Shown in pieces: positions 42,618 through 52,418 of a stretch of 64,000 bases of DNA. Source of the DNA: Paenibacillus sp. 19GGS1-52. GTDB lineage: Bacteria > Bacillota > Bacilli > Paenibacillales > Paenibacillaceae. The notes below the pieces were generated by a model that worked only from the letters and a program-made list of their open reading frames with translations, was not told the DNA's origin and made no database searches. Numbering within the stretch: the stretch's first letter is position 1; every line of letters begins with the position of its first letter. Location of the stretch: positions 3,224,001 through 3,288,000 of the forward strand of contig NZ_CP059724.1 of the NCBI RefSeq assembly GCF_022369515.1, given 5' to 3'. The position numbers were made by a program, and so were the translations under genes.

Positions 42618-43139
42618 ATGGCCCGTTCTTGGGAAAGAATGGTTCAACGCAACACGCAAAATATCAATAAGCAAAGAAAGAAACAGGGCAAGGAGACTCT
42701 TTATGCTTCGAAAACCCCTGCAAAGAATGTTGATGTTTTTAAAGGACGGAATATTGTGTTTCCAGTAGTTTTATTCGCGCTTGGTGTGATGTTTTGGTTA
42801 GTAGGAACGATAGATTCGCAAAGATCTGAGGGTCTTCTAGCCAACTGGCTGGGTGTTGTCCTTTACTTTGTTCTGGCGGCACTTATCTATTTCCGTCGGC
42901 CATACTTAAAGGTAGATCGCAACAAACTCTCCACGTCCAAATTCAATCGTGAACGCTTTCTGCCTGCTGCTGAAATTGAGAACATCACCCTTTCGCGTGG
43001 CGCGGTTACGATTAAGCATAAGGGCAAACGGACAAGATGGGTTTTCTCAAGATTAATTAATCGTTATAATACGGCCTCCATGGGTGAACGGCTGGAGCAA
43101 TTTGCAAAGGCTAACAACATTGTAATCGAACACGAATAA
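42618..43139 (+). CDS. Two-helix membrane protein with C-terminal PH-like region, unknown
   Basis: 173 residues. Basic N-terminus (about 45 residues, Lys/Arg/Gln-rich), two membrane helices (IVFPVVLFALGVMFWLVG and WLGVVLYFVLAALIYF), then a cytoplasmic beta-rich region (YLKVDRNKLSTSKFNRERFLPAAEIENITLSRGAVTIKHKGK) that looks like a YdbT/PH-type domain. AGGGGG precedes the ATG. I know no assigned function. Likely cotranscribed with the DUF896 gene. Confidence 0.75.
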   Translation: MARSWERMVQRNTQNINKQRKKQGKETLYASKTPAKNVDVFKGRNIVFPVVLFALGVMFWLVGTIDSQRSEGLLANWLGVVLYFVLAALIYFRRPYLKVDRNKLSTSKFNRERFLPAAEIENITLSRGAVTIKHKGKRTRWVFSRLINRYNTASMGERLEQFAKANNIVIEHE

Positions 43140-43174
43140 CATTAGAGTCCATCTTAGGGAGAAGGAGCGCTATA

Positions 43175-43960
43175 ATGCCAATTGCTGCTGTACTATTTGA
43201 CCTTGACGATACACTGCTATGGGATGACCGGAGTATTGAAGAAGCGTTTCGGTTTGCCTGTGAAGCGGCTGGAGACTCTATAAATCCTCAGGAACTTGAA
43301 GTCGCTGTCCGCAGGGAAGCAAGAGGTCTGTATGAATCTTATGAAACCTTTCCTTTCACTCAGATGATCGGGATTAATCCCTTCGAAGCTCTTTGGGCCA
43401 ACTTTACTGCAGGGGAGCAACCGGAATTCCGTCAACTGGAGCAACTAGCTCCTACCTATCGGAAAGAATCTTGGAGACGTGGGCTTGCAGCTCTAGGTGT
43501 GAATGATGAAGCATTAGCTGAGACGCTAGCTGCCAAGTTTGCCGCAGAGCGCCGCAGTCGCCCGTATATCTATGAGGAAACGATCCAGGTACTTGATCAG
43601 TTGCGCGGAGAAGTGAAGCTGCTACTGCTTACAAATGGCTGCCCAGCTCTGCAGCAGGAGAAGCTGGATGGTGTACCGGAGTTGATTCCATACTTTGACC
43701 ATATTGTTATATCGGGAAGTTTTGGCAAAGGCAAGCCAGATAAGGATATTTTCGTGCATGCGCTTGAATTGCTTGAGATAACACCGGATCAGGGAATTAT
43801 GGTCGGTGATAAACTCACCACGGATATTCGCGGAGGGCTGGCAGCGGGTTTGACAACAGTTTGGATTAACCGGAACGCCAAAGTTCCAGATCCGGCGATC
43901 CAACCTAACTATGAAATTGGACATCTTACAGAGCTCCTTCCACTAGTACAATCTCTATAA
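43175..43960 (+). CDS. HAD-family hydrolase
   Basis: 261 residues. Motif I LFDLDDTLLWDD, motif II LLLTNGCPALQ, Lys in FGKGKPDKDIF, motif IV MVGDKLTTDIRGGLAAG. Subfamily I cap. Related to YjjG-like and N-acylneuraminate-9-phosphatase-like HADs; substrate unknown. GAGAAGGAG lies upstream of the ATG. A terminator closes the unit. Confidence 0.87.
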   Translation: MPIAAVLFDLDDTLLWDDRSIEEAFRFACEAAGDSINPQELEVAVRREARGLYESYETFPFTQMIGINPFEALWANFTAGEQPEFRQLEQLAPTYRKESWRRGLAALGVNDEALAETLAAKFAAERRSRPYIYEETIQVLDQLRGEVKLLLLTNGCPALQQEKLDGVPELIPYFDHIVISGSFGKGKPDKDIFVHALELLEITPDQGIMVGDKLTTDIRGGLAAGLTTVWINRNAKVPDPAIQPNYEIGHLTELLPLVQSL

Positions 43961-43974
43961 TGAACAGATTAGAC

Positions 43975-44007
43975 ACCAGTGTCCCTTGATGGGATGCTGG
44001 TTTTTTA
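43975..44007 (+). terminator. Terminator after the HAD gene
   Basis: ACCAGTGTCCC / GGGATGCTGGT (two weak pairs inside), then six T. Confidence 0.8.
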
Positions 44008-44180
44008 TTTGAAAGTATACAGGGAAAGCTCAATGGTTGTGTGAACTATGTCATTGATAACTGGAGGAGCCAAGATTCTGAGTTCCGAAAACTCGAGAAT
44101 TATGTGTATAATAGAAAAAGAAAGCATTACGCCAGATGTCAGTATAGATCCGCCCTACACTTAAACCGGGAGGACAACAA

Positions 44181-44600
44181 ATGATGACCCACAGGAAAAT
44201 GGTCTTTCTATTTTCAGTTGTTACAATTTTTGGACTTGGGGGATGTTCCTTAGGCAATCAAGAACAGTCCCATATGAACAGCACAGATCTATCTATGGTT
44301 GCAATTAAGGTAGAGTTACGATGGAATCCTGATGAGGTTTCCGTCAATGAAAAGGTGACTTTTGAAGCTGTTGTGACACAAGATAATCAGCCGGTAGATG
44401 ATGCAAAAGAGGTTAAGTTCGAAATCATAAATAAGGCTGATGCAACTTTGAAGCAGGAGCTGAACGGAAAGTCTGCAGGAAATGGGTTGTATAGCGCCGA
44501 GGGTATACTAAAGCAAGAAGGTCAGTATACGGTCACTTCCCATGTTACTGCACGAACACAGCATTCTATGCCAAGTAAAGAGCTTACCGTACAGCCATAA
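44181..44600 (+). CDS. FixH/YtkA-like lipoprotein
   Basis: 139 residues. Signal peptide with lipobox LGGC (Cys about residue 22), followed by a single immunoglobulin-like beta domain of the YtkA/FixH type (VSVNEKVTFEAVVTQDNQPVDDAKEVKFEI...GLYSAEGILKQEGQYTVTSHV). Such proteins are exported and have been linked to metal or cytochrome oxidase assembly in some species; that role is not shown here. GGGAGGA precedes the ATG. Confidence 0.8.
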   Translation: MMTHRKMVFLFSVVTIFGLGGCSLGNQEQSHMNSTDLSMVAIKVELRWNPDEVSVNEKVTFEAVVTQDNQPVDDAKEVKFEIINKADATLKQELNGKSAGNGLYSAEGILKQEGQYTVTSHVTARTQHSMPSKELTVQP

Positions 44601-44719
44601 ATGAAATGGGCGGGATTCTCCGCCACAGAATACGGATTATGCAGGGTGGAAAGGAAGGCTTTCCGAATTCCCTTAATTCTGCTAAACTTACTCTAATGTT
44701 TTACTGGGGGGATTTGAAG

Positions 44720-47700
44720 TTGGCTAAATTCACACTTGCTGAAAGCTTGCAGCAACGCATATTAATTCTTGATGGTGCCATGGGTACCATGATCCAACAG
44801 GTGCCACTTACCGGCGAAGACTTCGGCGGAGAAGACCTTGACGGTTGTAATGAAATGCTGGTGCTTACCCGGCCGGAGGTTATTCAGAAAATACATGAGC
44901 AGTACCTAGAAGCTGGCGCTGATCTCATCGAGACTAATACATTCGGTGCAACATCAGTAGTTCTTGCGGAATACGATATTTCGCAGCGGGCACGCGAGAT
45001 CAATCTGGTGGCAGCGCAACTGGCTCGCAACGCTGCAGATAAATACGATACGCCTGAACGTCCACGTTATGTTATAGGGGCCATGGGCCCAACGACTAAG
45101 ACGCTTTCCGTAACTGGTGGTGTAACCTTTCAGGAGCTTGTAGATAGCTATGAAGAGCAGGCAGTAGCGCTGATAGATGGTAAGGTTGACGCTTTACTGT
45201 TGGAGACTTCCCAAGATACTCTTAATGTGAAAGCGGGAAGTATTGGTATTCGCAATGCTTTTGAGAAAACAGGTATCACACTTCCGATTATGATCTCGGG
45301 CACAATAGAGCCTATGGGTACAACGCTGGCTGGGCAGAATATTGAATCCTTTTACATTTCACTGGAACACCTGAAGCCGATTTCGTTCGGACTGAATTGT
45401 GCAACTGGACCGGAGTTCATGCGTGATCATATTCGTTCGTTATCTGAAATTTCGTCAGCAGCAGTAAGCTGCTATCCCAATGCGGGACTGCCGGATGAGA
45501 ATGGGAACTATCACGAATCACCTGAATCGCTAGCGCATAAGGTTGCAGCTTTTGCTGAGAAGGGCTGGCTTAATATTGCTGGAGGCTGCTGTGGAACAAC
45601 ACCGGAGCATATTCGCAAGATGGCAGAAGCATTATCACAATTTCCTCCACGTCCACTTACAGGAAGTCATCCACCTGCATTATCAGGTATTGAGCCTATC
45701 TATATTGAAAGTGATAATCGTCCATACATGGTCGGAGAACGCACGAATGTACTGGGCTCAAGAAAGTTCAAACGTTTGATTGTTGAAGGTAAGTACGAGG
45801 AAGCAGCAGAAATCGCTCGTGCTCAGGTCAAGAGTGGAGCGCAGGTTATTGATGTTTGCGTACAAGACCCTGACCGTGATGAGACTGAGGATATTAAGCT
45901 TTTCCTGGACTTGGTAGTGAAGAAGGTTAAGGTACCTTTAATGATTGATACCACTGATCCCAAGGTTATTGACTTGGCTTTGCAGTACTGCCAAGGTAAA
46001 GCAATAATTAACTCTATTAACCTTGAAGATGGTGAAGAAAAATTCGAGTTGGTAACTCCACTTATTCATAAATATGGCGCAGCTATTGTAGTAGGTACAA
46101 TTGATGAGACAGGACAGGCTATTAAAGCGACCGACAAGCTGGCGGTCGCTATACGCTCCCACGATTTGCTGGTCAACAAGTATGGTCTGGCTGCAGAGGA
46201 TATTATTTTTGATACACTTGTATTTCCTGTGGGCACTGGTGACGAGCAGTATATCGGTTCTGCTAAAGAAACCATTGACGGGATTCGCCTAATCAAAGAA
46301 GCACTACCAGCAGTGCACACGATTCTGGGAATCAGTAACGTCTCCTTCGGTCTGCCAGAAGCGGGACGTGAGGTGCTGAATTCTGTATTCCTTTATGAGT
46401 GTACCAAGGCGGGTCTTGATTATGCGATTGTGAATACGGAGAAGCTGGAACGCTACGCCTCCATACCTGAAGAGGAACGTTACCTAGCCGAGCAGTTGAT
46501 TTATAATACGAATGATGAGACTCTTGCGACGTTTGTAGCTGCTTATCGCGGTAAAAAGGTGGATAAAAAAGAGAAAATATCCAGTCTTTCGCTGGAGGAA
46601 CGTCTGGCTTCTTATGTGGTTGAAGGGACGAAGGAAGGGCTCATTCCGGATCTTAATGAAGCATTGCTCAAATCAGGTGCGTTGGAGATTATTAATGGCC
46701 CGTTAATGACGGGAATGTCCGAGGTTGGCCGGTTGTTTAACAATAACGAATTAATTGTTGCTGAAGTGCTGCAAAGCGCTGAGGTTATGAAGGCCTCTGT
46801 TGGACATCTGGAGCAATTCATGAAAAAAGATGAGACTTCAGTTAAAGGGAAGATCATGCTTGCCACTGTAAAAGGCGATGTACATGATATAGGCAAGAAT
46901 CTGGTAGAGATCATTCTCTCCAATAATGGTTATCAGATTATCAATTTGGGTATAAAAGTACCACCACAGGCGATTATTGAAGCCTTTAAACGTGAGAAAG
47001 CAGATGCTATTGGTTTATCTGGCTTACTAGTGAAGTCGGCTCAGCAGATGGTGCTGACTGCTCAGGATTTGCGTTCAGCGGGTATCGATGTTCCGATCAT
47101 GGTCGGCGGTGCAGCCTTAACGCGCAAGTTCACCAAAACACGTATTCGACCTGAATACGAAGGCTTGGTGTTGTATGCGAAGGATGCTATGGATGGTTTG
47201 GCTATTGCGAACCGTCTGATGAATCCTGAGGAACGGTTCAAAATAGAGGATGAGATTCGTACCGAGGAGGACGCTGCGGTTGCAGTTGCTCCGAAGCAGG
47301 AACTTCCAGTACTGACAAGAGCGGTTCGCTCGAAGATTTCTCCGGATGCTCCTGTATTTATCCCACCGGATTTGGATCGTCACGTGCTACGTAACTATCC
47401 TTTGGGGCATATTATCCCCTATGTGAACATGCAAATGTTGCTTGGACATCATCTGGGAGTAAGAGGTTCAGTTGAGACCCTGCTCAGTACGGGAGATAAG
47501 CGCACTTTAGAACTTAAGGAAACAGTGGATGACATTATCCAGCAAGCTATGGTTGAGGGTACAATTACACCACATGCGCTGTACCGTTTCTTTCCGGCAC
47601 AGTCACGTGGCAATGACATCCTGATTTATGATCCAGAGGATGTCAGCAAGGTACTGCATACTTTCACATTCCCGCGACAAGGAGTAGAGCCTTTCTTATG

Positions 47701-48157
47701 TTTGGCTGATTTTCTGAAGTCAGTGGATAGTGGTATTATGGATTACGTTGGTTTCTTGGTAGTGACAGCGGGGCATGGTGTCCGTGAACGATCGACAGTT
47801 CTTAAGGACAAGGGGGATTACTTACGCTCCCATGCTCTCCAAGCAGTCGCGCTTGAAGTGGCCGAAGGGTTGGCCGAGCGTGTCCATCATATGATGCGGG
47901 ATACATGGGGTTTCCCCGATTCAGCAGATATGACCATGAAGAAAAGACATGGTGCCAGATATCAAGGTATCCGCGTGTCGTTCGGTTATCCAGCTTGTCC
48001 GGATCTGGAAGATCAGGGTCCACTCTTTAAGCTGCTGTCACCAGAGGATATTGGTGTTGAGCTTACAGAAGGGTTTATGATGGAGCCTGAGGCTTCAGTA
48101 TCAGCGATGGTATTCGCCCATCCCGAGGCTCAATATTTCAATGTTGAGAAGCTGTAA
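44720..48157 (+). CDS. metH: Cobalamin-dependent methionine synthase
   Basis: 1145 residues. Four modules in order: homocysteine domain (GGCCGTT zinc ligands, about residues 288-294), pterin domain (GERTNVLGSRKFK, about 338-350), cap plus B12-binding domain with DVHDIGKN (about 720-727, His ligates cobalt), and the reactivation domain binding SAM (about 900-1145, RHGARYQGIRVSFGYPACPD). It methylates homocysteine using methyl-tetrahydrofolate. The TTG at 44720 was chosen because GGGGGG lies eight bases upstream and it gives MAKFTLAESLQQRILILDGA. No SAM or B12 riboswitch was found upstream. Confidence 0.96.
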   Translation: MAKFTLAESLQQRILILDGAMGTMIQQVPLTGEDFGGEDLDGCNEMLVLTRPEVIQKIHEQYLEAGADLIETNTFGATSVVLAEYDISQRAREINLVAAQLARNAADKYDTPERPRYVIGAMGPTTKTLSVTGGVTFQELVDSYEEQAVALIDGKVDALLLETSQDTLNVKAGSIGIRNAFEKTGITLPIMISGTIEPMGTTLAGQNIESFYISLEHLKPISFGLNCATGPEFMRDHIRSLSEISSAAVSCYPNAGLPDENGNYHESPESLAHKVAAFAEKGWLNIAGGCCGTTPEHIRKMAEALSQFPPRPLTGSHPPALSGIEPIYIESDNRPYMVGERTNVLGSRKFKRLIVEGKYEEAAEIARAQVKSGAQVIDVCVQDPDRDETEDIKLFLDLVVKKVKVPLMIDTTDPKVIDLALQYCQGKAIINSINLEDGEEKFELVTPLIHKYGAAIVVGTIDETGQAIKATDKLAVAIRSHDLLVNKYGLAAEDIIFDTLVFPVGTGDEQYIGSAKETIDGIRLIKEALPAVHTILGISNVSFGLPEAGREVLNSVFLYECTKAGLDYAIVNTEKLERYASIPEEERYLAEQLIYNTNDETLATFVAAYRGKKVDKKEKISSLSLEERLASYVVEGTKEGLIPDLNEALLKSGALEIINGPLMTGMSEVGRLFNNNELIVAEVLQSAEVMKASVGHLEQFMKKDETSVKGKIMLATVKGDVHDIGKNLVEIILSNNGYQIINLGIKVPPQAIIEAFKREKADAIGLSGLLVKSAQQMVLTAQDLRSAGIDVPIMVGGAALTRKFTKTRIRPEYEGLVLYAKDAMDGLAIANRLMNPEERFKIEDEIRTEEDAAVAVAPKQELPVLTRAVRSKISPDAPVFIPPDLDRHVLRNYPLGHIIPYVNMQMLLGHHLGVRGSVETLLSTGDKRTLELKETVDDIIQQAMVEGTITPHALYRFFPAQSRGNDILIYDPEDVSKVLHTFTFPRQGVEPFLCLADFLKSVDSGIMDYVGFLVVTAGHGVRERSTVLKDKGDYLRSHALQAVALEVAEGLAERVHHMMRDTWGFPDSADMTMKKRHGARYQGIRVSFGYPACPDLEDQGPLFKLLSPEDIGVELTEGFMMEPEASVSAMVFAHPEAQYFNVEKL

Positions 48158-48209
48158 TATTCTCTTATCTATAATCGCTGTCTGAAGGTGGAGTTAAATC
48201 CCTTCTACG

Positions 48210-48237
48210 GAACCTCCCGGTTACGGGAGGTTCTTTG
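48210..48237 (+). terminator. Terminator of metH
   Basis: GAACCTCCCG-GTTA-CGGGAGGTTC, then TTTGG. A 10-bp perfect stem with a short T-run. Confidence 0.7.
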
Positions 48238-48255
48238 GAAATAGAAGATCTTATT

Positions 48256-48340
48256 TGTTTCACACGATAATTTGTCCTTATATTTCTTGAAGAAACGGGT
48301 GCCGTCCGTAAAGGACGACGAAGCCGTTTCTTCTTGCTTC
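48256..48340 (+). repeat. Dispersed intergenic repeat, copy 2
   Basis: Matches 40801-40884 from TGTTTCACACGATAATTT through GAAGAAACGGGTGCCGTCC and CCGTTTC-TCTTG, with small differences. The long stem of copy 1 is damaged here. Lies between the metH terminator and rnz. Confidence 0.75.
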
Positions 48341-48389
48341 TAGTCTAGAAGCACAGCAATCCAAAAGAAGACAAGAAAGGAGGCGGGTT

Positions 48390-49328
48390 ATGGAATTATA
48401 CTTTTTGGGCACCAATGCTGGGGTACCCACTCTGCAGCGCAATGTGACGTCTGTGGCCTTGCGGCTGCTTGAAGAACGGCGCAGTTTCTGGATGTTCGAC
48501 TGCGGGGAAGCTACACAACATCAGATTCTGCGTTCGCCGCTACGGCTGGGCAAGTTGGAAAAGCTGTTTGTCACCCATCTACATGGTGACCACTTGTTCG
48601 GACTGCCTGGATTATTATCCAGCCGTGGTTATCAAGGTGGTATTGCTCCGCTGACTGTTTATGGACCTCCGGGATTAAAGGATTATTTGGATATCTCCTT
48701 GTCGGTCAGCCAGTCCCGTATACCATACAAACTAGAGATTGTAGAGCATACTGGAGGTTTGGTGTTCGAAGATGACAGCTTTAAGGTGGAAGCCGGATTG
48801 CTGGAGCACCGAATTGACAGCTATGGCTATCGGATAACGGAAAAGGATAGTCCGGGCAGCCTCAATACCGAGCTATTGCAGAGTTATGGCTTGAAGCCAG
48901 GGCCTCTATACGGCAAACTGAAGAAGGGCGAGAATGTCACTACAGATGAAGGTATTATTATTTACGCTGCTGATGTAGTAAGCGAGCCCAAGCGGGGACG
49001 TATTGTTACTATACTTGGCGATACAAGACCGTGTAAGGGTACACTTCCGTTATCAATAAATGCAGATCTTATCGTTCACGAAGCAACCTTTGCTCATGAT
49101 CTGGTAGATATGGCGTATCAATATCATCACAGCACTGCTCGTCAGGCTGCTGAACTTGCTAAAGAAGCGGGGGCTCATCAGCTGTTGCTGACCCATTTCA
49201 GTTCCCGTTATAGCAACCCGGAGGCACTCATTCCACTGCTTGAGGAAGCGCAAATAATCTTTCCTGAGACGCTGCTTGCTGAGGAATTTTGTGCCTTTCC
49301 CGTGTACCGGAGAGTGCTGAGAAATTAA
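48390..49328 (+). CDS. rnz: Ribonuclease Z (tRNA 3' endonuclease)
   Basis: 312 residues, metallo-beta-lactamase fold. Zinc motif THLHGDHLFGLPGL (about residues 61-74), further ligands in LLEHRIDSYGYR, LGDTRPC, HEATFAHD and LTHFSSRY. It removes 3' trailers from CCA-less tRNA precursors. AAAGGAGGCGGG lies upstream of the ATG. No neighbour shows a functional link. Confidence 0.95.
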   Translation: MELYFLGTNAGVPTLQRNVTSVALRLLEERRSFWMFDCGEATQHQILRSPLRLGKLEKLFVTHLHGDHLFGLPGLLSSRGYQGGIAPLTVYGPPGLKDYLDISLSVSQSRIPYKLEIVEHTGGLVFEDDSFKVEAGLLEHRIDSYGYRITEKDSPGSLNTELLQSYGLKPGPLYGKLKKGENVTTDEGIIIYAADVVSEPKRGRIVTILGDTRPCKGTLPLSINADLIVHEATFAHDLVDMAYQYHHSTARQAAELAKEAGAHQLLLTHFSSRYSNPEALIPLLEEAQIIFPETLLAEEFCAFPVYRRVLRN

Positions 49329-49599
49329 TTATTTTCCGGGAAAGCGCAGGAAATGACAGTTTAATCCTCAAAAAAACCGTTATTGACAGTAATTCGATGA
49401 AGTTCGTCGAAGTATGTTAAATTTAAAGAATTAGCTTATGGGATTACTCCAAACAAATGGATAAATTGCCGAATTGCAGTATATTTACGGGTACAACATC
49501 CTATGTAGCTTCAACAGAAGTAGAAACGAAAATATTGTTCACAGTATTATTGATTCATGACATTAAATAAATTAAGATGAAATTTTGAGGTGAATTGCT

Positions 49600-50388
49600 A
49601 TAGACACAATCAAAGGATTATTGATTGATCTGGATGGAACATTATACCACGGGCATCAAATGATTCCAGGTGCTGATTTGCTGATCGCAGCTCTGCGTAA
49701 GGCGGGTATTCCTTTTTTGTTTGTCACAAACAACTCCTCACGGACAGCAGAGAGTGTAGCTGAGCATCTGCGTGATATGGGGATCGAAGCCAGAGGAGAA
49801 GAGGTTTGCACCTCATCGCTCGCTGCTGCACGTTATATTGCGGAGGAATCACCAGGGGCGGCGGTAGCGATACTTGGAGAAGCGGGGCTGCATGAAGCCT
49901 GTGCTGACGCAGGCCTTACCCTAGTAACACAGTCTCCACAGTATGTGGTACAGGGTATAGACCGCTCTTTTACATACGATGCACTGGCACAAGCTTCACG
50001 CTGGATTCTTGGCGGAGCGAAGTTTGTTCTCACGAATCCGGATCTGATGCTACCCTCCGATGATGGAATTATGCCGGGTGCGGGGACCATTGGCGCAGCG
50101 ATTGAAGCAGCTAGTGGTGTGGCTCCCATCGTCATTGGTAAGCCTGAGTCTCATCTAATCACCTTTGCAGCATCTATACTCGGAATAGATTCCAGCCAGG
50201 CTGTTATGGTTGGCGATAACATGCGTACAGACATTGCGGCAGGAGCAGGTGCTGGCTGTCGGACCATACTGGTGCTTACTGGATTGACCACTATGTACAA
50301 TCTTGATTACTATAAAAGTGTTACTGGAGTTACTCCTGATGAAATTTGTAATGATTTAACTGAACTAATGACGCTGCTCGGTGTATAA
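49600..50388 (+). CDS. NagD-like HAD-IIA sugar/4-nitrophenyl phosphatase family protein
   Basis: About 262 residues. Motif I LIDLDGTLYHGH, motif II FVTNNSSRTAESVAEHLRDMG, Lys in IGKPESHLI, motif IV VMVGDNMRTDIAAGAGAG; cap type C2. The family dephosphorylates small phospho-compounds; the substrate is unknown. Start problem: GAGGTGA (49587-49593) is ideally spaced from an ATA at 49600, giving (M)DTIKGLLIDLDGT, the family N-terminus. No ATG/GTG/TTG exists in that frame until TTG 49621, which would remove the first core beta-strand. A non-canonical AUA start or a sequence error is therefore likely. Confidence 0.85.
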   Translation: MDTIKGLLIDLDGTLYHGHQMIPGADLLIAALRKAGIPFLFVTNNSSRTAESVAEHLRDMGIEARGEEVCTSSLAAARYIAEESPGAAVAILGEAGLHEACADAGLTLVTQSPQYVVQGIDRSFTYDALAQASRWILGGAKFVLTNPDLMLPSDDGIMPGAGTIGAAIEAASGVAPIVIGKPESHLITFAASILGIDSSQAVMVGDNMRTDIAAGAGAGCRTILVLTGLTTMYNLDYYKSVTGVTPDEICNDLTELMTLLGV

Positions 50389-50433
50389 TGGCAGAGGCTT
50401 AAATATGGATCAACTTAGAAGGGACGATTAAAT

Positions 50434-51249
50434 ATGCCGGAACTTCCGGAAATGGAGAATTACAGAAGGCTGCTGAGTCAGCATCTTATAAATGTACCTA
50501 TTACGGGTGTAACCGTAAATAGAGAGAAATCAATTAATATGGAGACTGAGGCTTTTGCCAAAGCCTTGATCGGCGTACGTATTGTTTTTATTGAGCGGCG
50601 CGCCAAGCATATTTTGTTCCACTTACATGACGGTCGTAGATTGCTGTTGCATTTAATGCTGGGTGGAATACTGTTCTACGGAACCGAAGAGGAACGGCCA
50701 GGCCAAACGGCACAAGTCGAACTTGCTTTTGGAGAGCGAATTCTGTATTTTATGGGTCTTCGACTGGGATATCTGCATTTGTTATCCGTGAAGGAAGCTG
50801 AGGCTGCAATGGGCAAACTGGGACCTGAATTGCTGGATCACCGGATGAACCTGGAACGGTTTACTGGACTGCTTAAGGGGCGTCGTGGAGCGCTCAAAAG
50901 CCTGCTTGTTAACCAGCATGTGATCGCCGGGATCGGAAATTGTTACGCCGATGAAATTGCCTATGAAGCGCGTTTGCTGCCTTCGACGCTTGTGCAGAAT
51001 TTGACGCCAGAATCCATAGCAAGACTATATGAGGGTATCCGTAAGGTATTGACTGAAGCGACTGAAATTGGCGGCTATATGGAAATGCCGTTTATGACTG
51101 GCGACACCGTTACGGGTTCATATAATGATCAGTGTAAAGTTTATGACCGTGAGGGAGAACCGTGTCTACGCGGTGGGGGAACCATTGTCAAAATTGAGCT
51201 GACCGGACGCAAGGTTTTTTATTGTCCTGACTGTCAGCATGATCAATAG
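50434..51249 (+). CDS. mutM: Formamidopyrimidine-DNA glycosylase family protein
   Basis: 271 residues. Catalytic N-terminus PELPEMENYRRLL (Pro nucleophile and Glu after Met removal), RRAKHILFHL with the conserved Lys, the H2TH region (KSLLVNQHVIAGIGNCYADEIAYEA) and the C-terminal zinc finger CKVYDREGEPC...FYCPDCQ. It removes oxidised purines such as 8-oxoguanine. The Met after PELPE, where most Fpg have Val, and the sequence around the zinc finger place it in a Firmicute Fpg/Nei side group. Its 3' end overlaps nfo by 11 bases. Confidence 0.9.
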   Translation: MPELPEMENYRRLLSQHLINVPITGVTVNREKSINMETEAFAKALIGVRIVFIERRAKHILFHLHDGRRLLLHLMLGGILFYGTEEERPGQTAQVELAFGERILYFMGLRLGYLHLLSVKEAEAAMGKLGPELLDHRMNLERFTGLLKGRRGALKSLLVNQHVIAGIGNCYADEIAYEARLLPSTLVQNLTPESIARLYEGIRKVLTEATEIGGYMEMPFMTGDTVTGSYNDQCKVYDREGEPCLRGGGTIVKIELTGRKVFYCPDCQHDQ

Positions 51250-52111
51250 TCCCAAAATTGGGGCTCATGTCAGTACTCGTGGCGGATACGGGAGAGCTGC
51301 CCGTTTTGCCTGGGAGAGCGGTGCGGCATGTTTCCAATATTTTCCGAAGAACCCGCGTAGCCTGAAGCTTAAACCTGTAGATGTACGGGGGACGCTAGAC
51401 TGTGCCTCCTATTGTCGGGAGAAAGGTATAGTGTCTATCGCGCATACCCCTTATCCAACCAATATGGCGGCGGGAGTCGATGATGCCACCCCTAGGAAGG
51501 TTATAGTGGCATCGCTGCGTAACGATCTGGAAATAGCTGAGGCTTGCGGTTCGCTAGGCATTGTGGTTCACTTTGGACAATTTGCCGGTATGGAACCGTT
51601 ACAAGGTTATCAAAATATTATACAATGTATGAATGAAACGCTGCAGACTTGGGAAGGACAGGCCAAGCTTCTGATCGAGAATCAGGCTGGCAATCATGGT
51701 AGTGCAGGTATGACGCTCGAGGAATTGGTCAAGGTACGTGAATTGAGTCTGTTTCCAGATAAGATTGGTTTTTGTTTGGATACCTGTCACGCATTCGCTG
51801 CAGGCATTTGGAATCCTGAACAGACAGAGGAGTTGCTGTTGCGGGGACAAGCACTGGACTACTGGCCTCATCTCGTTGCTATTCATCTTAATGACTCCAA
51901 ATTTCCGTATGCTTCACGCCGAGACAGGCATGCCAGAATAGGGCACGGTCACATCGGAGATAGAGTGTTGAGTGACCTGCTGACCTCGGAGCTGTTGTCA
52001 GGAGCGGCAGTTGTCATGGAAACGGAAAAGGGACCGGATGGCAGCCATCGGGAAGATATTGCAACCGTTCTTACTTGGTGGGAGACGATACGTTATGAAA
52101 GAAATGAATGA
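51239..52111 (+). CDS. nfo: Endonuclease IV (AP endonuclease)
   Basis: 290 residues, TIM-barrel AP endonuclease family 2. Zinc-site motifs: IGAHVSTRGGYGRA, VVHFGQFAG, LLIENQAGNHGSAG, GFCLDTCHAFAAGI, AIHLNDSKFPYASRRDRHARIGHGHIG. It cuts the strand at abasic sites left by glycosylases such as MutM, which is encoded directly upstream with overlapping ends. That coupling suggests stoichiometric expression of consecutive base-excision repair steps. Confidence 0.94.
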   Translation: MINSPKIGAHVSTRGGYGRAARFAWESGAACFQYFPKNPRSLKLKPVDVRGTLDCASYCREKGIVSIAHTPYPTNMAAGVDDATPRKVIVASLRNDLEIAEACGSLGIVVHFGQFAGMEPLQGYQNIIQCMNETLQTWEGQAKLLIENQAGNHGSAGMTLEELVKVRELSLFPDKIGFCLDTCHAFAAGIWNPEQTEELLLRGQALDYWPHLVAIHLNDSKFPYASRRDRHARIGHGHIGDRVLSDLLTSELLSGAAVVMETEKGPDGSHREDIATVLTWWETIRYERNE

Positions 52112-52418
52112 ACAGGAACTGCTTGATGTGCTGCAGAGCACTGGTGAACCTCTAGTCGTGTTCTTTTATACACCGCTTTGTGGCACCTGTAAGGTTGCTC
52201 GTCGAATGCTGGAGGTGGCAGAACATATGCTGCCTTCTGAGCTTGTGATTGCAACCGGAGATGTGAATAGGATGCAGGGTATTGTGAACCAGTACCGTAT
52301 TTCGAGTGTGCCCGCACTGTTAGTGGCTGCTGCGGATCGTATTGCTGAACCGGCCATTTATTATTCTATGGGCTCTGTAGAACGGATGCTGGATTACATA
52401 AGGAGTGTGACCTCATAA
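52095..52418 (+). CDS. Thioredoxin-family protein
   Basis: 107 residues. Active site CGTC (Cys29, Cys32) after VVFFYTPL, followed by the usual helix, and cis-Pro in SSVPALLV (about residue 74). The CGTC centre rather than CGPC suggests a specialised disulfide-handling or peroxidase-partner role (YtpP-like). No signal peptide. The ATG at 52095 lies inside the end of nfo; GGGAGA precedes it. The stop overlaps the next ATG (TAATG). Confidence 0.88.
   Translation: MKEMNEQELLDVLQSTGEPLVVFFYTPLCGTCKVARRMLEVAEHMLPSELVIATGDVNRMQGIVNQYRISSVPALLVAAADRIAEPAIYYSMGSVERMLDYIRSVTS

Noticed and set aside
44600-44720. SAM (S-box) or cobalamin riboswitch before metH
   Set aside because: Only about 120 bases are available and none of the conserved S-box or B12-box sequence is visible.
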